Assembly: GCA_029884035.1 (NCBI GenBank)
Contig: JAOUIM010000244.1
Location: 1 to 5,957 of the forward strand
Source: Aquincola sp.
GTDB taxonomy: Bacteria > Pseudomonadota > Gammaproteobacteria > Burkholderiales > Burkholderiaceae_C
Direction of reading: 5' to 3'
Length of the DNA: 5,957 bases
Shown: in pieces, positions 1 through 5,957 of the stretch
How the letters are laid out: each line of letters starts with the position of its first letter
How positions within the stretch are numbered: the stretch's first letter is position 1
Notes under the pieces: generated by a model
What the model was told of the DNA's origin: nothing
The model's input: the letters and a program-made list of their open reading frames with translations, nothing else
Databases searched by the model: none
Position numbers and translations under genes: made by a program

Positions 1-492
1 CCCGTCGCCCAGCACGCGGGCGCGTCGGCTCCGCCACTCGAGCACGAATTCGTCGACGAAGGCAATGAACAGGATCAAGGTGCCGACCGCCATGCCCAGC
101 TGTGGAATCCACAGCGGCGTGGCGTCGTTGCCGGTCGAGATGTCGTTGAAGGCGTGCGACTGCCAGGCGAGCTTGCCGGCGTAGAACGCGAGCAGCCCCG
201 ACAACGCCACCGCGCTGGCCAGGGCCCAGAGTTCCATCGCGTGCCGCGCGCGGGCCGGCAGCGCGGACAGCAGCAGCGAGACACGGATGTGCTCGCCGCG
301 CTTCAAGGTGTGCGCGAGCGCCAGGAAGCCGGCCGCCGCCATGAAGTAGCCGGCATAGGCGTCGGTGCCCTTGACGTGAAAGTGCAACTCGCGCCCGCCG
401 ATCGACAGCAGCACGGCCACCAGCAGCGCGAACATGAACAGGGCCGCCAGCCAGGCGGCCCCGTCGTAGAGCGCATCGAGCAGCTTGCGCAC
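1..492 (-). CDS. TRAP transporter small permease (DctQ-type), partial at the 3' end
   Basis: This is the small integral-membrane subunit of a tripartite ATP-independent periplasmic (TRAP) transporter. It pairs with a large DctM-type permease and with the binding protein encoded just upstream. The frame gives 164 residues and is still open at base 1, so the C-terminus is missing. Four hydrophobic segments are visible at about residues 11-33, 45-62, 86-108 and 128-146, the usual DctQ topology. The segment LKRGEHIRVSLLLSALP (63-79) fits the family's conserved stretch after the second helix. GTG at 492-490 is the chosen start: an in-frame TGA at 501-499 excludes anything longer, and the next ATG (residue 20) would cut into helix 1. 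A weak GGGG Shine-Dalgarno lies about 10 bases upstream, inside an inverted repeat. It follows the binding-protein gene on the same strand after 80 bases, so cotranscription is likely. The family call is firm; the substrate is unknown. Confidence 0.9.
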   Translation of the reverse strand, partial: MRKLLDALYDGAAWLAALFMFALLVAVLLSIGGRELHFHVKGTDAYAGYFMAAAGFLALAHTLKRGEHIRVSLLLSALPARARHAMELWALASAVALSGLLAFYAGKLAWQSHAFNDISTGNDATPLWIPQLGMAVGTLILFIAFVDEFVLEWRSRRARVLGDG

Positions 493-497
493 GGCCG

Positions 498-570
498 GTC
501 AGCCCCGCCGGGCCGTCCCAAGGGGCTGACGCTCTCCTCGGGGGACGCGAGCGCAGCGAGCCAGGAGCTC
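498..570. repeat. GC-rich intergenic inverted repeat, possibly a dispersed element
   Basis: The gap between the binding-protein and small-permease genes holds a perfect 9-bp inverted repeat: GTCAGCCCC (498-506) and GGGGCTGAC (522-530), separated by 15 bases. A second, weaker pairing is CTCCT (534-538) with AGGAG (563-567). The overall wording (GCCCCGCCGGGCCG, CCAAGGGGC, CCTCGGGGG, then GCGAGCGCAGCGAGC) resembles GC-rich elements I recall from intergenic regions of Comamonadaceae and related Burkholderiales; that is memory, not a search. As RNA in the leftward transcript, the stem would enclose the weak ribosome binding site of the small permease. No U-run follows, so it is not an obvious intrinsic terminator. 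Confidence 0.55.
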
Positions 571-572
571 CA

Positions 573-1544
573 TTACTTGCTGAATGCGTCGACGAGCTGC
601 TTGCCCTCGGGGCCGGCCTTCTCCAGCCATTCCTTGAGCATCGTGTCGCCCACCTTCTTCATGTCGGCCTTCAGCGCGGGCGGTGGCGGCAGGATCTGCA
701 TGCCGGCGGCCTTGAGCTTGTCGAGCGTCTCGCCGTTGGCCTTCTGGCTCGAAGCCCAGCCGCGCGTCTCTGCGTCCGCGGCGGCCTTCCGCACGGCGGC
801 CTGGGTTGCGGCGTCGAGCGCGTCGAACGCGGCCTTGTTGACGATGATCGCGTTCTTCGGCAGCCAGGCCTGGGTGTCGTACCAGTACTTGACGTGCTCA
901 TGCAGTTTGGCATCCCAGCCAGTCGAGCCCGAGCTCATCATGCTTTCGACCACGCCGGTCGCAAAGGCCTGGCTCACCTCGGCAGCCTGCACGGTGACCG
1001 GCTGCGCGCCCACCAGTTCGGCGATGCGTGCGGTGGCGGGGCTGTAGGCGCGCCACTTGACACCCTTCAGGTCGGCCGCGGCAGCCAGCGGCTTCTTCGA
1101 GTAGATACCCTGCGGAGGCCATGGCACCGCATACAGCAGCAGCATGCCCTGCTCGCCGAGCTTCTTCTCGAGCAGCGGCTTCTGCGCCTTGTACAGCTTC
1201 ATCGCCTCGTCGTAGCTGTCGGCAAGGAAGGGCAGGCCGTCGGCACCGAATACCTGCCATTCGTTCTGGAAGTTCACGAGCAGGATCTCGCCGGCCTGGG
1301 CCTGTCCGCCCTGCACCGCGCGCTTGATCTCGGGCGCCTTGAACAGCGCCGCGTTGGCGTGCACCGTGATCTTCAGCTTGCCGCCGGTGGCCTTGTCGAT
1401 GTCGGCCGCGAAAGCATTGATGTTCTCGGTGTGGAAGTTGGTGGCCGGGTAGGCGGTCGCGAGGTCCCATTTGGTCTGGGCCATCGCGCCAGCCGCAGCG
1501 AACGCGCCGGCGGCAAGCACGAAGGAACGAAACATCGATGTCAT
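573..1544 (-). CDS. TRAP transporter solute-binding protein (DctP family)
   Basis: This is a periplasmic ligand-binding receptor that delivers an organic acid to the TRAP membrane subunits. It is a complete 323-residue protein, typical for the family. A Sec signal peptide is clear: MTSMFRS, then an Ala-rich hydrophobic core ending AGAMA, with predicted cleavage after residue 22 (AMA/Q). The mature part begins TKWDLATAYP and has the family blocks ADIDKATGGKLKI (about 47-59), FGADGLPFL (99-107) and LKGVKWRAYSPAT (159-171). Arg165 in the last block matches the arginine that binds the ligand carboxylate in this family. ATG at 1544 is preferred because AGGAG (1557-1553) sits 8 bases before it; an upstream in-frame GTG at 1553 overlaps that ribosome binding site. 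The small-permease gene follows 80 bases downstream on the same strand, and a regulator is divergent. The ligand is not identifiable; an oxoprolinase-type substrate is suggested only by the neighbours. Confidence 0.95.
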   Translation of the reverse strand: MTSMFRSFVLAAGAFAAAGAMAQTKWDLATAYPATNFHTENINAFAADIDKATGGKLKITVHANAALFKAPEIKRAVQGGQAQAGEILLVNFQNEWQVFGADGLPFLADSYDEAMKLYKAQKPLLEKKLGEQGMLLLYAVPWPPQGIYSKKPLAAAADLKGVKWRAYSPATARIAELVGAQPVTVQAAEVSQAFATGVVESMMSSGSTGWDAKLHEHVKYWYDTQAWLPKNAIIVNKAAFDALDAATQAAVRKAAADAETRGWASSQKANGETLDKLKAAGMQILPPPPALKADMKKVGDTMLKEWLEKAGPEGKQLVDAFSK

Positions 1545-1584
1545 GACGGTCACTCCTGGCGGGTTGGCAAGAACGCGAGCTTGC

Positions 1585-1614
1585 AGTCTAGGGAGTCTTA
1601 AGATAAAACGTCAA
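1585..1614 (-). promoter_or_regulatory. Putative sigma-70 promoter of the TRAP operon
   Basis: On the minus strand TTGACG (1614-1609) is a 5/6 match to the -35 box. After an 18-base spacer, TAGACT (1590-1585) is a 4/6 match to the -10 box. Transcription would start near 1578, giving a leader of about 34 bases before the ATG at 1544. The leader includes the AGGAG ribosome binding site and a small inverted repeat, GCAAG (1567-1571) with CTTGC (1580-1584). The call rests on motif inspection only. Confidence 0.4.
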
Positions 1615-1628
1615 CGATTTATCGACGA
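1611..1628. promoter_or_regulatory. Putative operator palindrome for the divergent regulator
   Basis: The 18-base motif TCAACGATTTATCGACGA is an imperfect palindrome: outer TC/GA and inner CGAT/ATCG arms pair around a central TT, with two mismatched positions on each side. It lies in the only AT-rich patch of the window (about 1593-1640) and overlaps the proposed -35 box of the leftward promoter. A wider pair, GTCAA (1610-1614) and TTGAC (1633-1637), flanks it. Size and position suit a dimeric winged-helix protein. I infer that the regulator encoded at 1655 binds here and controls both transcription units. Confidence 0.35.
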
Positions 1629-1654
1629 AATATTGACAACCCAGGGAAAGCCCG

Positions 1655-2182
1655 ATGTCCTCGTCCCGACGCAAGAAGGCCCCGCTCGGCGCGAGCATCG
1701 TCTCGTCATCGCACCTGGTGTCGCCGCGCAGCGCCGAGCTGTCGGAGTTCGAGTTCGGTCTGATCGTGGCATGGAACGCGTTCTCGCGCTGGGCCGTGCG
1801 CTGCATGGCCGCCGCCGGCGTCGGCGACCTGACGATCACCGACGTGCTGCTGCTGCACCACGTCAACCACCGCGCGCGCAACAAGAAGCTGGCCGACATC
1901 TGCTTCGTGCTGAACTACGAGGACACGCATGTGGTGGCGTACTCACTGAAGAAATTGGTGGCCGCGCGGCTGGTCAGGGCCGACAAGGTCGGCAAGGAAG
2001 TGCTCTACAGCCCGACGCCCAGCGGCGAAGCCGCGGTGCAGGCCTACCGCGGCGTGCGCGAGCAGTGCCTGGTGCACAGCCTGGACACCGAGCTCAACGC
2101 CGACATCGGCGAACTCGCTCGCCTGTTGCGCACGATGAGCGGCATGTACGACCAGGCGGCGCGCGCGGCCAGCTCCCTGTGA
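1655..2182 (+). CDS. MarR-like winged-helix transcriptional regulator
   Basis: This is a 175-residue cytoplasmic DNA-binding protein of the MarR-like winged-helix group. After a basic N-terminus (SSSRRKK) and a helix around residues 31-52 (EFGLIVAWNAFSRWAVRCM), the DNA-binding domain runs from about 59 to 128. It has a helix at LTITDVLLLHHV (59-70), helix 2 KLADICFVL (78-86), a recognition helix around THVVAYSLKKLVAARLV (91-107), and a wing with VRADKVGKEVLYSPTPSGEAA (107-127). The C-terminal helix (145-172) would serve dimerisation. The ATG at 1655 has AGGGA (1643-1647) 7 bases upstream. Its stop codon overlaps the start of the racemase-like gene, and it is divergent from the TRAP operon, so it probably senses the pathway substrate and controls both units and itself. 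Whether it represses or activates, and its ligand, are unknown. Confidence 0.87.
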   Translation: MSSSRRKKAPLGASIVSSSHLVSPRSAELSEFEFGLIVAWNAFSRWAVRCMAAAGVGDLTITDVLLLHHVNHRARNKKLADICFVLNYEDTHVVAYSLKKLVAARLVRADKVGKEVLYSPTPSGEAAVQAYRGVREQCLVHSLDTELNADIGELARLLRTMSGMYDQAARAASSL

Positions 2183-2814
2183 CCCGGCATCTCGGCATCC
2201 TGATGCTCGACACGAGGTTCCCGCGTGTCATTGGCGACGTCGGCCACCCGGCGAGCTGGCGCATGCCGGTGCGCTACCGCGTGGTGCGAGGCGCATCACC
2301 ACAACGCGTGGTGCGCGACGGCGATGCCTCGTTGCTGGCGCCGTTCATCGATGGTGCACGCGCCCTCGCAGCCGAGGGCGCTGCTGCGATCACAACGAGC
2401 TGCGGTTTCCTGCTGCGGTTCCAGGCCCCGCTCCAGGCCGCGGTCCCGGTGCCGGTGTGGACCTCGTCGCTGCTCGCCCTGCCCGCGCTGAGTGAGCCGG
2501 GCGTGATCACGGTCGACGCCGCGAGCCTGGCCTCGCTCGATGAGGTGCGCGGCGTGCCGATCGGGGGCCTGGCAGCCGGTTGCCCGTTGCAGCGCACGCT
2601 GCTCGATGACCTGCCCACGCTCGATCCGGCCGCGGCCGAGGCCGACGCCACGGCGGCAGCCATGCGCCTGACGAAGCGCCACCCCGAGGTCGAGAACCTG
2701 GTGCTCGAATGCACCAACCTGCCGCCCTACGCCGCCGCGATCGCGCGAGCCACCGGGCGGCCGGTCCACCACCTGATGACGCTCGTGCACGAGCGCTGGG
2801 AAGCACTCGCATGA
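2179..2814 (+). CDS. Asp/Glu racemase superfamily protein
   Basis: This is a 211-residue cytoplasmic protein of the aspartate/glutamate/hydantoin racemase and arylmalonate decarboxylase superfamily, whose members use one or two cysteines for cofactor-free proton transfer. Both expected cysteines are present. Cys75 lies in AAITTSCGFLLRFQ (residues 69-82), at the end of an N-terminal strand, and Cys178 in LVLECTNLPPYAAAI (174-188). This spacing matches a two-base racemase, whereas arylmalonate decarboxylases keep only one. The N-terminus GILMLDTRFPRVIGDVGHP is typical of the group. The GTG start at 2179 forms a GTGA overlap with the regulator's stop and keeps the conserved GILML strand; the next ATG (residue 9) would cut it. 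No strong Shine-Dalgarno is seen, consistent with translational coupling. The TGA stop overlaps the next gene's ATG. Substrate unknown; with an oxoprolinase-type partner, a chiral amino acid, hydantoin or lactam is plausible. An isomerase role is the main alternative. Confidence 0.85.
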   Translation: MTRHLGILMLDTRFPRVIGDVGHPASWRMPVRYRVVRGASPQRVVRDGDASLLAPFIDGARALAAEGAAAITTSCGFLLRFQAPLQAAVPVPVWTSSLLALPALSEPGVITVDAASLASLDEVRGVPIGGLAAGCPLQRTLLDDLPTLDPAAAEADATAAAMRLTKRHPEVENLVLECTNLPPYAAAIARATGRPVHHLMTLVHERWEALA

Positions 2815-5800
2815 CGACGCAACGCTGGCAGTTCTGGATCGACCGCGGTGGGACCTTCACCGATGTCGTCGGCCGCGGCCCCAACGGTGACCTGAGCACG
2901 CTCAAGCTGTTGAGCGAGAACTCCGAGCAGTACCGCGATGCCGCGGTCGAAGGAATCCGCCGGCTGCTCTCGTTGAAACCGGGTGAGCCGATCACGCCCG
3001 AGCGTGTGGAGTGCGTGAAGATGGGCACGACGGTGGCCACGAACGCGCTGCTCGAACGCAAGGGCGACCGCACGCTCCTCGTCACGACGCAGGGTTTTCG
3101 CGACGCGCTGCGCATCGCGTATCAGGCGCGGCCGAAGCTGTTCGAACGCCAGATCGTGCTGCCCGAGTTGCTGTACGAGCGCGTTGTCGAGGCACAGGAG
3201 CGCGTCGGTGCACACGGCGAGGTGCTGGTCGCGCTCGACGAGCCACGGCTGCGGAGCGACCTGCAGGACGTGTTCGATACCGGCATCCGTTCCTGCGCCA
3301 TCGTCTTCATGCACGGCTATCGCTACACCGCGCACGAGCAGGCGGCGGTGCGGCTGGCGCGCGAAGTCGGCTTCACGCAGGTGAGCGCCTCGCACGAGGT
3401 GAGCCCGCTGATGAAACTGGTCTCGCGCGGCGACACCACGGTGGTCGATGCCTACCTGTCACCGATCCTGCGCCGCTACGTCGACCAGGTGGCCAGCCAG
3501 ATGCCGGGCGTGCGCCTGTTCTTCATGCAGAGCAGCGGCGGCCTCACCGAAGCGCACCATTTCCAGGGCAAGGACGCGATCCTGTCCGGTCCGGCCGGCG
3601 GCATCGTCGGCATGGTGCGAACGGCGGTAGACGGCGGTCACCACAAGGTCATCGGCTTCGACATGGGAGGCACCAGCACCGACGTCAGCCACTACGCCGG
3701 CGAGTTCGAGCGCGCTTTCGAAACATTGGTGGCCGGCGTTCGCATGCGCGCGCCGATGATGAGCATCCATACCGTGGCGGCCGGCGGCGGATCGATCCTT
3801 TCGTTCGATGGCGCGCGGCTGCGCGTCGGCCCCGAGAGCGCCGGCGCAAATCCCGGACCCGCGAGCTATCGCCGCGGCGGGCCGCTGGCGGTCACCGATG
3901 CCAACGTGATGCTCGGCAAGATCGCCCCGGCGCACTTCCCGAAGGTATTCGGCCCCCACGGCAACGAGACGCTCGACCGCGACGGCGTGATCGCGAAGTT
4001 CGACGCGATGGCCGCCGACGTGCGAGCGCGCACCGGCCGCGAAACCACGCCGGAGTCGCTGGCCGAGGGATTCGTGCAGATCGCGGTGCACAACATGGCC
4101 AATGCGATCAAGCGCATCTCGGTCGCCCGTGGCTACGACGTCACGCAGTACACGCTCCAATGCTTCGGCGGCGCAGGCGGCCAGCACGCGTGCCTGGTGG
4201 CCGACGCCCTCGGCATGAGCCGCGTCTTCGTGCATCCGCTGGCAGGCGTACTGTCCGCCTACGGCATGGGCCTGGCCGACCAGATCGCGATGCGCGAGAG
4301 TTCGATCGAGTTGCCGCTCGACGAAGCGGGAATTGCGGCCGCAGAAGAGCGCCTGGCGCAACTCGGCCAGGCAGCGAGCGACGAGCTGACGAGCCAGGGC
4401 GTGGCGCGCGACCAGGTCGAGCTCAAGCGAAAGGTCCACGTTCGCTACCAGGGCACCGACACGGCATTGGTGGTGCCTTTCGGCGAGATCGCCGCGATCC
4501 GGCGTGACTTCGAGGCCGGCTACCGGCAGCGGTTCGCGTTCCTGATGCCCGATCGCCTGCTCGTGATCGAGGCGGCGTCGGTCGAGGCCGTGGGCCCCGG
4601 CGAGCGGCACGCGGCGCCGACCACGGGCGCCGAATCGCCCGCGTCGCGCCCCACGCCGGTGGCCAGCGTGCGCATGCACGCCGGCCGATGGCTCGAAGCC
4701 GAACTGTTCGTGCGCGAATCGCTTGCCGCCGGCGCCGTGATCGACGGGCCGGCGATCATCGCCGAGAAGAACGCGACGACCGTGGTCGAGCCCGGCTGGC
4801 AGGCGGTGGTGAAGTCGCCCCCCGCGGCGCGGCGCGCCGGCTGCGGGCGGCCCGGCGCCGACGCTGCGGCCGGCCCGATCGAGCTGCGTCGCGTGGTGCC
4901 GCGCGCGACCCAGCACGCGCTCGGCACCGACGCCGACCCGGTGATGCTCGAGGTCTTCAACAACCTGTTCATGAACATCGCCGAGCAGATGGGGCTGCGG
5001 CTGCAGAACACCGCGTACTCGGTGAACATCAAGGAGCGGCTCGACTTCTCGTGCGCGCTGTTCGACGAGGGCGGCCAGCTGATCGCCAACGCACCGCACA
5101 TGCCGGTGCACCTGGGCTCGATGAGCGAAAGCATCAAGACCGTGATCGCGCGCAACCCCGCGATGCGCCCGGGCGACGTCTATGTGCTCAACGATCCGTA
5201 CCACGGTGGCACGCACCTGCCTGACGTCACGGTCGTCACGCCGGTGTACCTCGAATCCAGCGATGCGAAACCCGGCTTCTATGTGGCCAGCCGAGGACAC
5301 CATGCCGACATCGGTGGCAGCACGCCGGGGTCGATGCCGCCGTTCTCGAGGACCATCGACGAGGAGGGCGTGCTGTTCGACAATTTCCTGCTCGTGCGCG
5401 ACGGTGCGCTGCGCGAATCCGAGCTCTACGCCCGGCTGCGCAGCGGCCCCTACCCCGCGCGCAACCCGCAGCAGACGATCGCCGACCTGCGTGCGCAAAT
5501 CGCCGCCAACGAGAAGGGCGTGCAGGAGCTGCGCGCGATGGTGGCGCAGTTCGGCCGCGCAACGGTGGCCGCCTACATGCGGCATGTGCAGGACAACGCC
5601 GAGGAATCGGTGCGGCGCGTCATCACCGCATTGAAGGACGGGCGCTTCGCGCTCGACCTCGACAACGGCGCGCGCATCGCCGTCGACGTGAAGGTCGACG
5701 CGATCCGGCGCGAGGCGACGATCGACTTCACCGGCACGAGCGCGCAACTGCCCAACAACTTCAACGCGCCCAAGGCGGTCACGATGGCCGCCGTGCTCTA

Positions 5801-5957
5801 CGTCTTCCGCACACTGGTCGACGACGAGATCCCGCTCAATGCCGGTTGCCTCAAGCCGCTGCACGTGATCGTGCCCGAGGGCTGCATGCTCAACCCCCGG
5901 CACCCTGCGGCGGTGGTCGCCGGCAACGTCGAGACCTCGATGTGCGTGACCAACGCG
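2811..5957 (+). CDS. Fused hydantoinase/5-oxoprolinase (HyuA-HyuB), partial at the 3' end
   Basis: This enzyme of the 5-oxoprolinase/hydantoinase family opens a cyclic amide using ATP; the namesake reaction is 5-oxoproline to glutamate. The frame runs unbroken for 1049 codons to the window edge. Fused family members have about 1200-1290 residues, so some 150-240 are missing. The HyuA-like ATPase half covers about 1-665: IDRGGTFTD (10-18), GTTVATNALLERKG (72-85), SGPAGG (259-264), the phosphate-binding FDMGGTSTDVS (283-293), VAAGGGS (322-328) and CFGGAGGQHAC (451-461). A Pro/Arg/Gly/Ala-rich linker (669-689) follows. The HyuB-like half starts near 705: EVFNNLFMNIAEQMG, NIKERLDFSCALFD (739-752), NDPYHGGTHLPD (794-805), RGHHADIGGSTPGSMPP (828-844) and GNVETS near the edge. 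Motif wording is closest to eukaryotic-type 5-oxoprolinase. GPASYRRGGP (349-358) has Ser352 where I recall Cys. The ATG overlaps the racemase stop (ATGA). The family is firm; the true substrate could be another lactam or hydantoin. Confidence 0.92.
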   Translation, partial: MTTQRWQFWIDRGGTFTDVVGRGPNGDLSTLKLLSENSEQYRDAAVEGIRRLLSLKPGEPITPERVECVKMGTTVATNALLERKGDRTLLVTTQGFRDALRIAYQARPKLFERQIVLPELLYERVVEAQERVGAHGEVLVALDEPRLRSDLQDVFDTGIRSCAIVFMHGYRYTAHEQAAVRLAREVGFTQVSASHEVSPLMKLVSRGDTTVVDAYLSPILRRYVDQVASQMPGVRLFFMQSSGGLTEAHHFQGKDAILSGPAGGIVGMVRTAVDGGHHKVIGFDMGGTSTDVSHYAGEFERAFETLVAGVRMRAPMMSIHTVAAGGGSILSFDGARLRVGPESAGANPGPASYRRGGPLAVTDANVMLGKIAPAHFPKVFGPHGNETLDRDGVIAKFDAMAADVRARTGRETTPESLAEGFVQIAVHNMANAIKRISVARGYDVTQYTLQCFGGAGGQHACLVADALGMSRVFVHPLAGVLSAYGMGLADQIAMRESSIELPLDEAGIAAAEERLAQLGQAASDELTSQGVARDQVELKRKVHVRYQGTDTALVVPFGEIAAIRRDFEAGYRQRFAFLMPDRLLVIEAASVEAVGPGERHAAPTTGAESPASRPTPVASVRMHAGRWLEAELFVRESLAAGAVIDGPAIIAEKNATTVVEPGWQAVVKSPPAARRAGCGRPGADAAAGPIELRRVVPRATQHALGTDADPVMLEVFNNLFMNIAEQMGLRLQNTAYSVNIKERLDFSCALFDEGGQLIANAPHMPVHLGSMSESIKTVIARNPAMRPGDVYVLNDPYHGGTHLPDVTVVTPVYLESSDAKPGFYVASRGHHADIGGSTPGSMPPFSRTIDEEGVLFDNFLLVRDGALRESELYARLRSGPYPARNPQQTIADLRAQIAANEKGVQELRAMVAQFGRATVAAYMRHVQDNAEESVRRVITALKDGRFALDLDNGARIAVDVKVDAIRREATIDFTGTSAQLPNNFNAPKAVTMAAVLYVFRTLVDDEIPLNAGCLKPLHVIVPEGCMLNPRHPAAVVAGNVETSMCVTNA

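Noticed and set aside
498..530. Intrinsic terminator between the binding-protein and small-permease genes
   Set aside because: The stem is strong, but no U-run follows on either strand, and it overlaps the next gene's ribosome binding site.
154..1047. 297-codon plus-strand frame opposite the TRAP genes
   Set aside because: The minus strand encodes clear DctQ and DctP proteins here, while this frame has no family features.
1551..1553. GTG at 1553 as the start of the TRAP binding protein
   Set aside because: It overlaps the AGGAG ribosome binding site (1557-1553) that is ideally spaced for the ATG at 1544.
1633..1638. Perfect TTGACA on the plus strand as a -35 box for the regulator
   Set aside because: It is only 16 bases from the ATG at 1655, so the -10 box and transcription start would fall inside the gene. 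It fits better as one arm of an inverted repeat.
1471..2178. Possible upstream extension of the racemase-like gene, whose frame is open back to 1471
   Set aside because: The upstream part overlaps the regulator and the control region and translates to Arg/Gly-rich nonsense. Family similarity starts only at the GTG at 2179.
3011..4507. 498-codon plus-strand frame inside the oxoprolinase gene
   Set aside because: It is extremely Arg-rich and out of frame with the conserved HyuA motifs, so it is a shadow of that gene.
3459..5903. Very long open frame of 814 codons on the minus strand, antisense to the oxoprolinase gene
   Set aside because: Its His/Arg/Val-rich low-information translation shows no recognisable domain. 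It lies entirely opposite a strongly conserved protein, and such frames are expected opposite GC-rich codons.

Overview
The window is about two-thirds GC, with densely packed genes and strong third-position GC bias. Gene content and the style of the intergenic element suggest a Burkholderiales betaproteobacterium, in the Comamonadaceae or the Rubrivivax/Leptothrix group. This placement is inferred from general familiarity, not from a database search.

The layout is two divergent transcription units around one short AT-rich control region at 1545-1654. The leftward unit (minus strand) is a TRAP transporter: a complete periplasmic solute-binding protein (DctP type, 573-1544), then the small membrane subunit (DctQ type, 492 to beyond base 1). 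The large permease (DctM type) would be expected next, outside the window. An 80-base gap between the two genes holds a GC-rich inverted repeat that overlaps the start region of the small permease.

The rightward unit (plus strand) has three genes joined by 4-base start/stop overlaps: a MarR-like winged-helix regulator (1655-2182), an Asp/Glu racemase superfamily protein (2179-2814), and a very long fused hydantoinase/5-oxoprolinase (2811 to beyond 5957). The last gene is one uninterrupted frame of 1049 codons in this window. It contains the HyuA-like ATPase half followed by the HyuB-like half, as in eukaryotic-type 5-oxoprolinase.

Together the genes look like a self-regulated uptake and catabolism cassette. 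The TRAP system would import an organic acid, probably a cyclic amide or amino-acid derivative. The racemase-like enzyme would adjust its stereochemistry or isomeric form, and the ATP-dependent oxoprolinase-type enzyme would open the ring. The substrate cannot be read from the sequence. No RNA gene, insertion sequence, CRISPR array or phage-like element was seen.
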